Source of the DNA: Heyndrickxia ginsengihumi
GTDB lineage: Bacteria > Bacillota > Bacilli > Bacillales > Bacillaceae_C
DNA length: 64,000 nt
Direction of reading: 5' to 3'
Assembly (NCBI RefSeq): GCF_011008565.1
Contig: NZ_JAAIWK010000018.1
Coordinates: 1 to 64,000, forward strand
The notes beneath the pieces were generated by a model. That model saw nothing but the letters and a program-made list of their open reading frames with translations, searched no databases and was not told where the DNA came from. The position numbers and the translations under genes were made by a program. This document shows, piece after piece, positions 60,233 through 64,000 of the stretch. The first letter of the stretch is position 1, and each line of letters starts with the position of its first letter.

Positions 60233-60295
60233 CTATATCTTCACTCCTTATTTGTTGTTCTATACTAAAAAACTCTGTAGATATGACATATTGCT

Positions 60296-60324
60296 GTCAG
60301 GCATCACATTTAGGAATGCCCGAC
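60296..60324 (-). other. Hairpin between dhbB and dhbF
   Basis: GTCGGGCAT and ATGCCTGAC form a nine-pair stem with an 11-base loop in the only long intergenic gap (132 bases) of the operon. No U run follows. It may mark RNA processing that sets the amount of dhbF mRNA. Confidence 0.45.
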
Positions 60325-60364
60325 ACATTAATCTTTACAATCTGTCCCACAAATACTTTTATCT

Positions 60365-61273
60365 TTAATTGCTAATCTTATCTAGCATGCGTGTTGATAA
60401 GAGATGCCACCATCCAGAAACCGTTGGGTTCTCAATTAGTTCCATAAAAGTGATTTCAGCTCCCCCGGTTCTCCACTGTTCAACTAAACTCATTATTCGA
60501 ATTGAATCTAACCCTCTATTCATTAAATTTTCGTGATCAGAAATGTTCGTAGAAGATTCCTGCATTAGTTCAACAATTTGCTCACGAACATCTTGTAAAC
60601 TTGTTGGTAAATATCCTTGACTTAAAACTTGATCCATCTTGTTCATCATGGAAACAATATTTTGAGTTGAAATCGTATAGGCACAACGTTTTGCTGCATA
60701 GTTGACAGCCATTTTATGTTCTTCTAAGGAAAAATCAGCCACTGCATCAGTAACAAAAAATGGTTGAATATCTTTCATAAATGCATCACTTGCCGTAAGC
60801 AAACATCCAATATGCGCATAAATCCCGCAAATAATTAACTGATCCCTTCCGGATTCTTGTAAGATATTAAGCAGATTCGTCTTTTTAAAAGCACTATACC
60901 GCCATTTCGTAATGACGATGTCACTTTCATCAGGAGCTATTTCATCAAGAATTGCTGTTTGAGCCAATTGATTCTCAACTCCATCCCCCCAAAAATCTTG
61001 AAGTAATCCCCGTTGATCTGCACGTTGTCCACCAGGCTGTCTAGAATAAATGATTGGAATGCCTAATTTGCGACATTCATTTTTTAAATGGTTGATATTT
61101 ACTATAAGCTCGGATCGCGGAGATTGCTTTTCTGTAAAAGCATTTACGAAGTAATATTGCATATCGTGAATAAGTAATGCTGCACGCTTTGGATCAGGTA
61201 TCCATTCAACCTTATTTTTTGGTAACTCTGACTGTATTGGCATTTTATAACTGGTGATAGCTGGAATAGCCAT
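60365..61273 (-). CDS. dhbB: Isochorismatase / aryl carrier protein DhbB
   Basis: A 302-residue two-part protein. The N-terminal isochorismatase hydrolyses isochorismate to 2,3-dihydro-2,3-dihydroxybenzoate; LLIHDMQYYFVNAF and the nucleophile Cys region IICGIYAHIGCL are visible. The C-terminal carrier domain carries the phosphopantetheine Ser in NRGLDSIRIM (about residue 257) and holds activated DHB for DhbF. The ATG at 61273 follows AAAGGGTG; an earlier in-frame codon at 61294 lies before that site. Confidence 0.95.
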   Translation of the reverse strand: MAIPAITSYKMPIQSELPKNKVEWIPDPKRAALLIHDMQYYFVNAFTEKQSPRSELIVNINHLKNECRKLGIPIIYSRQPGGQRADQRGLLQDFWGDGVENQLAQTAILDEIAPDESDIVITKWRYSAFKKTNLLNILQESGRDQLIICGIYAHIGCLLTASDAFMKDIQPFFVTDAVADFSLEEHKMAVNYAAKRCAYTISTQNIVSMMNKMDQVLSQGYLPTSLQDVREQIVELMQESSTNISDHENLMNRGLDSIRIMSLVEQWRTGGAEITFMELIENPTVSGWWHLLSTRMLDKISN

Positions 61274-61302
61274 CAAAACACACCCTTTCAACATAAAAAT
61301 AA

Positions 61303-62919
61303 TTATGAATTTTCAACATATAACTGATTAGTTATTATCTCTCTTAAAGCTCTCTTATTAATTTTTCCAACAGGGGTTTTCGGAAAATCATTGACGAATT
61401 CGATTCGATCTGGAATTTTATAGGTTGCCAGACCGCGCTCTTTTAGAAAATCTCTTATAGCAGTTATTTCTATCGATCTTTTTCGGCTTATCATACATGC
61501 ACATATTGCTTCACCTAGAAATTTATCGGGAATAGAGATTACTGCTACATCCAGCACTGAAGGATGGGCAAATAAATGGTTCTCAATTTCCTCTGCTGAA
61601 ATTTTCTCACCACCGCGATTAATTTGATCTTTCGCGCGGCCCTCGACAATTAAATATCCTGAATCATTCATTTTCGCTAGATCACCCGTACGATAAAAAC
61701 CATCATCCGTAAATGCTCTAGCATTATGATGGTCCGCCTTATAATATCCTCGGATTGTATAAGGTCCTCTTGTTAACAATTCTCCAACTCGTCCATGCTT
61801 CAGTTCATTATCTTCCTCATCTACAATCAAAATTTCATCATACTCAGACATTGGTTTACCTTGTGTATTAACAATAATTTCTTCAGGGTCATCTAACCTC
61901 GTATAATTTACTAACCCTTCAGCCATGCCAAATACTTGCTGTAGTTTGCAGCCAAAAATAGGCTTAACTCGACGGGCTGCTTCCGAACTAAATTTAGATC
62001 CACCAACTTGTAAAACTTGCAAGCTTGATAAATCGAACGAACGAGTGGAAACCGCATCTAACCATATATGTGCCAGCGGCGGAACGACAGCTGTAATCGT
62101 TACCCGTTCCTTTTCTATTAAGGGAAATGCTTCATCTGGACTTGGGCTAGCTGAAAGAACGATTTTTCCACCTGCATATAGTGTTCCTAATACACCAGGT
62201 GAGCTTAGCGGATAATTATGGGCAATTGGAAGAACAGCTAAATAAACACTATCCGAATTCAGTCGACATATTTCCACACTTTTTCTTAAACTATAAATGT
62301 AGTCATCGTGCATGCGCGGAATTAATTTTGATATTCCCGTACTTCCACCCGAAAGCTGAAGAAATGCAATATCATCAGACTGAATTTTTGGATAAACCAT
62401 GGGGTCCATATATAAATTGCTCAATTCTAGAAATTCTTCTGAGTCCCCGACAACAATAATATGCTTTAAATTTAAAATAGATTGTTGAACCTTCCTTGCT
62501 AATACTCTATAATCAAATCCCATGTATTCATCGGGAATAATATAGGCTTTTGCATTACAGAATTCACTAAAATAATGAATTTCATTATACCTGTGTGATG
62601 GTAAAGCAAAAACTGGAATTGCCCCTATACGAAATAAAGCAAAAATAGATTCGAAAAATTCTATTTTATTTGGTAATTGTACAATTACGCGATCATTTTT
62701 GCCGATTCCTAAGCGACAAAAACCTGCCGCAAGTTGGTCAACCTTCCTGTCAAGTTCTTGATAACTAATATGCTGATTTTGACATGTAATTGCAATTCTA
62801 TTTCCGAATGTTTTCCCCCTTTCTCTCAACATTTCACCAAAGGTCTCACCTTGCCAACAACCTTCTTTTCTATAAAACTTAGCAAAATCTTCAGGCCACG
62901 GTGTGCATCCATCTAGCAT
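61303..62919 (-). CDS. dhbE: 2,3-dihydroxybenzoate-AMP ligase DhbE
   Basis: Activates 2,3-dihydroxybenzoate as adenylate and loads it on DhbB. The 538-residue stand-alone adenylation enzyme begins [16 protein letters not shown], as in EntE/DhbE. It has [16 protein letters not shown] (phosphate loop), [22 protein letters not shown] and the C-terminal lysine in [12 protein letters not shown]. The His-Asn aryl-acid pocket motif ([13 protein letters not shown]) is present. TTGGAGG lies before the ATG; dhbC ends 17 bases upstream. Confidence 0.95.
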   Translation of the reverse strand: MLDGCTPWPEDFAKFYRKEGCWQGETFGEMLRERGKTFGNRIAITCQNQHISYQELDRKVDQLAAGFCRLGIGKNDRVIVQLPNKIEFFESIFALFRIGAIPVFALPSHRYNEIHYFSEFCNAKAYIIPDEYMGFDYRVLARKVQQSILNLKHIIVVGDSEEFLELSNLYMDPMVYPKIQSDDIAFLQLSGGSTGISKLIPRMHDDYIYSLRKSVEICRLNSDSVYLAVLPIAHNYPLSSPGVLGTLYAGGKIVLSASPSPDEAFPLIEKERVTITAVVPPLAHIWLDAVSTRSFDLSSLQVLQVGGSKFSSEAARRVKPIFGCKLQQVFGMAEGLVNYTRLDDPEEIIVNTQGKPMSEYDEILIVDEEDNELKHGRVGELLTRGPYTIRGYYKADHHNARAFTDDGFYRTGDLAKMNDSGYLIVEGRAKDQINRGGEKISAEEIENHLFAHPSVLDVAVISIPDKFLGEAICACMISRKRSIEITAIRDFLKERGLATYKIPDRIEFVNDFPKTPVGKINKRALREIITNQLYVENS

Positions 62920-62936
62920 TGTTCATTCCTCCAAGA

Positions 62937-64000
62937 TTAATATTCACTAGATATTCCCATTGATAACAGCATTGTACGGAGTTTTGCAGAAGTTTCGGCC
63001 AATTCGCTATCTGCTTTTGATCCTGCAACGATGCCTGCTCCTGCATAAAGTTTCAATAAGTCGTCTTCTACTTCAGCACAACGAATTGTTACAATCCATT
63101 CACCATTTCCGTCTGCATCACTCCATCCGACCATTCCACTATAATAGTCGCGATTAAATGCTTCTATTTCTTGGATCGCTTCTTTTGCAAGATTAGTAGG
63201 AGCCCCACATACTGCCGGTGTTGGGTGAAGAGCTAATCCAAGTTCTAATGCAGTAGTTGAAGGATTAGCCAATTGTCCACGAATCTCCGTTGATAAATGC
63301 CACATTGTTTCAGTCTGGATTAGCGATGGTTCTGTCGGAACTTCTAGATTTGTACAAAATGGTTTTAAAGTTTGAGCAACTGCATCAACAACAAACTTAT
63401 GCTCATAACGATCTTTACTAGAATGCAGTAATTGTTCTGCACGGCGCTGGTCCTCTTTAGGATCTTTACTACGAGGTGCAGATCCTGCTAATGGATTAGA
63501 ACATACATATGACCCTGATTTTGAAACAAGCAATTCTGGACTTGCTCCTAGTAAGGTTCTTTTCCGCTCCCGTAACCCAGATTGCGGCAAATTGACTGCA
63601 AAAGTATAACCATTTGAATTTTGTGCTACTAAAGATTGAATGAGTTTATGAATAGCTATTTTTTTGTCAGCCTTGACATGAAGTGACCTCGCCAATACAA
63701 TTTTACTTAATTCATGATTTGTAATTTTCTTTAATGCTTTTGCAACGTATTCCCCGTACTCTTTACGTTCCGGGACAGGAGTCATTTCGTACTTTATTTT
63801 GGATAAATCTTCTTTCCGTATCTCCTCAACGAATGAAAGTGGCCCTAACTTTTCTACTTCTTTTGGCACAAATAATTGCAAAGATTTCGTATAATCAAAA
63901 GGAATTGCGCCAACGACGATTGGATCATTCATTCCTTGTAGTTTAGCATTACTTAACATTTTCCTGATCTGTTCTAACATCTGTCCTGTTCCATTGTTTA
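62937..64000 (-). CDS. dhbC: Isochorismate synthase DhbC (5' end outside the window)
   Basis: Converts chorismate to isochorismate, the first committed step to 2,3-dihydroxybenzoate. The visible 354 residues cover most of the chorismate-binding fold, including KIVLARSL, GASPELLVSKSG, NPLAGSAPRSKD, EHKFVVDAVA and GAGIVAGSKADSE. The reading frame is open to the right edge, with codons reading NNGTGQ before the first internal Met at 63980, so about 45 N-terminal residues lie beyond 64000. dhbA and the Fur-controlled promoter should also be there. Confidence 0.95.
   Translation of the reverse strand, partial: NNGTGQMLEQIRKMLSNAKLQGMNDPIVVGAIPFDYTKSLQLFVPKEVEKLGPLSFVEEIRKEDLSKIKYEMTPVPERKEYGEYVAKALKKITNHELSKIVLARSLHVKADKKIAIHKLIQSLVAQNSNGYTFAVNLPQSGLRERKRTLLGASPELLVSKSGSYVCSNPLAGSAPRSKDPKEDQRRAEQLLHSSKDRYEHKFVVDAVAQTLKPFCTNLEVPTEPSLIQTETMWHLSTEIRGQLANPSTTALELGLALHPTPAVCGAPTNLAKEAIQEIEAFNRDYYSGMVGWSDADGNGEWIVTIRCAEVEDDLLKLYAGAGIVAGSKADSELAETSAKLRTMLLSMGISSEY

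Noticed and set aside
62937-64000. dhbC as a truncated pseudogene
   Set aside because: The frame stays open to the window edge and the missing N terminus simply lies outside.

Overview
The window is a low-GC Firmicute chromosome segment, most likely from a spore-forming member of the Bacillaceae. The evidence is gene order: lexA, yneA, yneB, ynzC, tkt, sirA and yneF lie together, with ccdA, yneI and yneJ nearby, much as in Bacillus subtilis. The sporulation gene sirA, a bacillibactin locus, strong AGGAGG-type ribosome binding sites and frequent TTG/GTG starts agree. I cannot name the species. No rRNA, tRNA, CRISPR array, prophage or replication origin is visible.

Layout. Positions 1-4200 hold two very small membrane proteins, an oxalyl-CoA-synthetase-like acyl-CoA ligase and copies of a GC-rich intergenic repeat. 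Positions 4200-9050 carry a sulfonate ABC transporter (ssuABC), a membrane acyltransferase and an ssuE-like flavin reductase behind a clear SAM (S-box) riboswitch. Positions 9050-21500 are a complete arginine pathway on the minus strand, argC-J-B-D-carA-carB-argF-G-H, with a strong promoter before argC and an ARG-box-like site before argG. Positions 22000-26000 contain a divergent TetR/MFS efflux pair, a cold-shock protein and a short-chain dehydrogenase. Positions 26000-31000 are accessory: a decayed IS1182-type transposase, a full-length repeat copy, a His/Tyr/Pro-rich small protein and two near-identical amino acid permeases whose promoters are duplicated too.

Positions 31000-45000 are housekeeping: sbcDC, a plsC-type acyltransferase, cytochrome c biogenesis (ccdA, yneI, yneJ), yneF, sirA behind a Spo0A box, tkt, ynzC, and the divergent yneBA/lexA SOS pair with three LexA boxes. 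Positions 45200-51800 are cydABCD (cytochrome bd) followed by a NarL-type regulator with a degenerate receiver. Positions 52000-64000 are a siderophore operon, dhbC (cut by the window edge), dhbE, dhbB, dhbF, mbtH and sfp. The specificity residues of DhbF read as glycine and threonine, so the product should be bacillibactin.

Nothing here is a wholly new system that I can demonstrate. The most unusual items are the dispersed repeat family (eight intergenic copies or fragments), the receiver-dead regulator at the end of the cyd operon, the duplicated permease units with conserved promoter and CodY-like box, the His-rich tandem-repeat protein, and the S-box in front of a lone ssuE gene.
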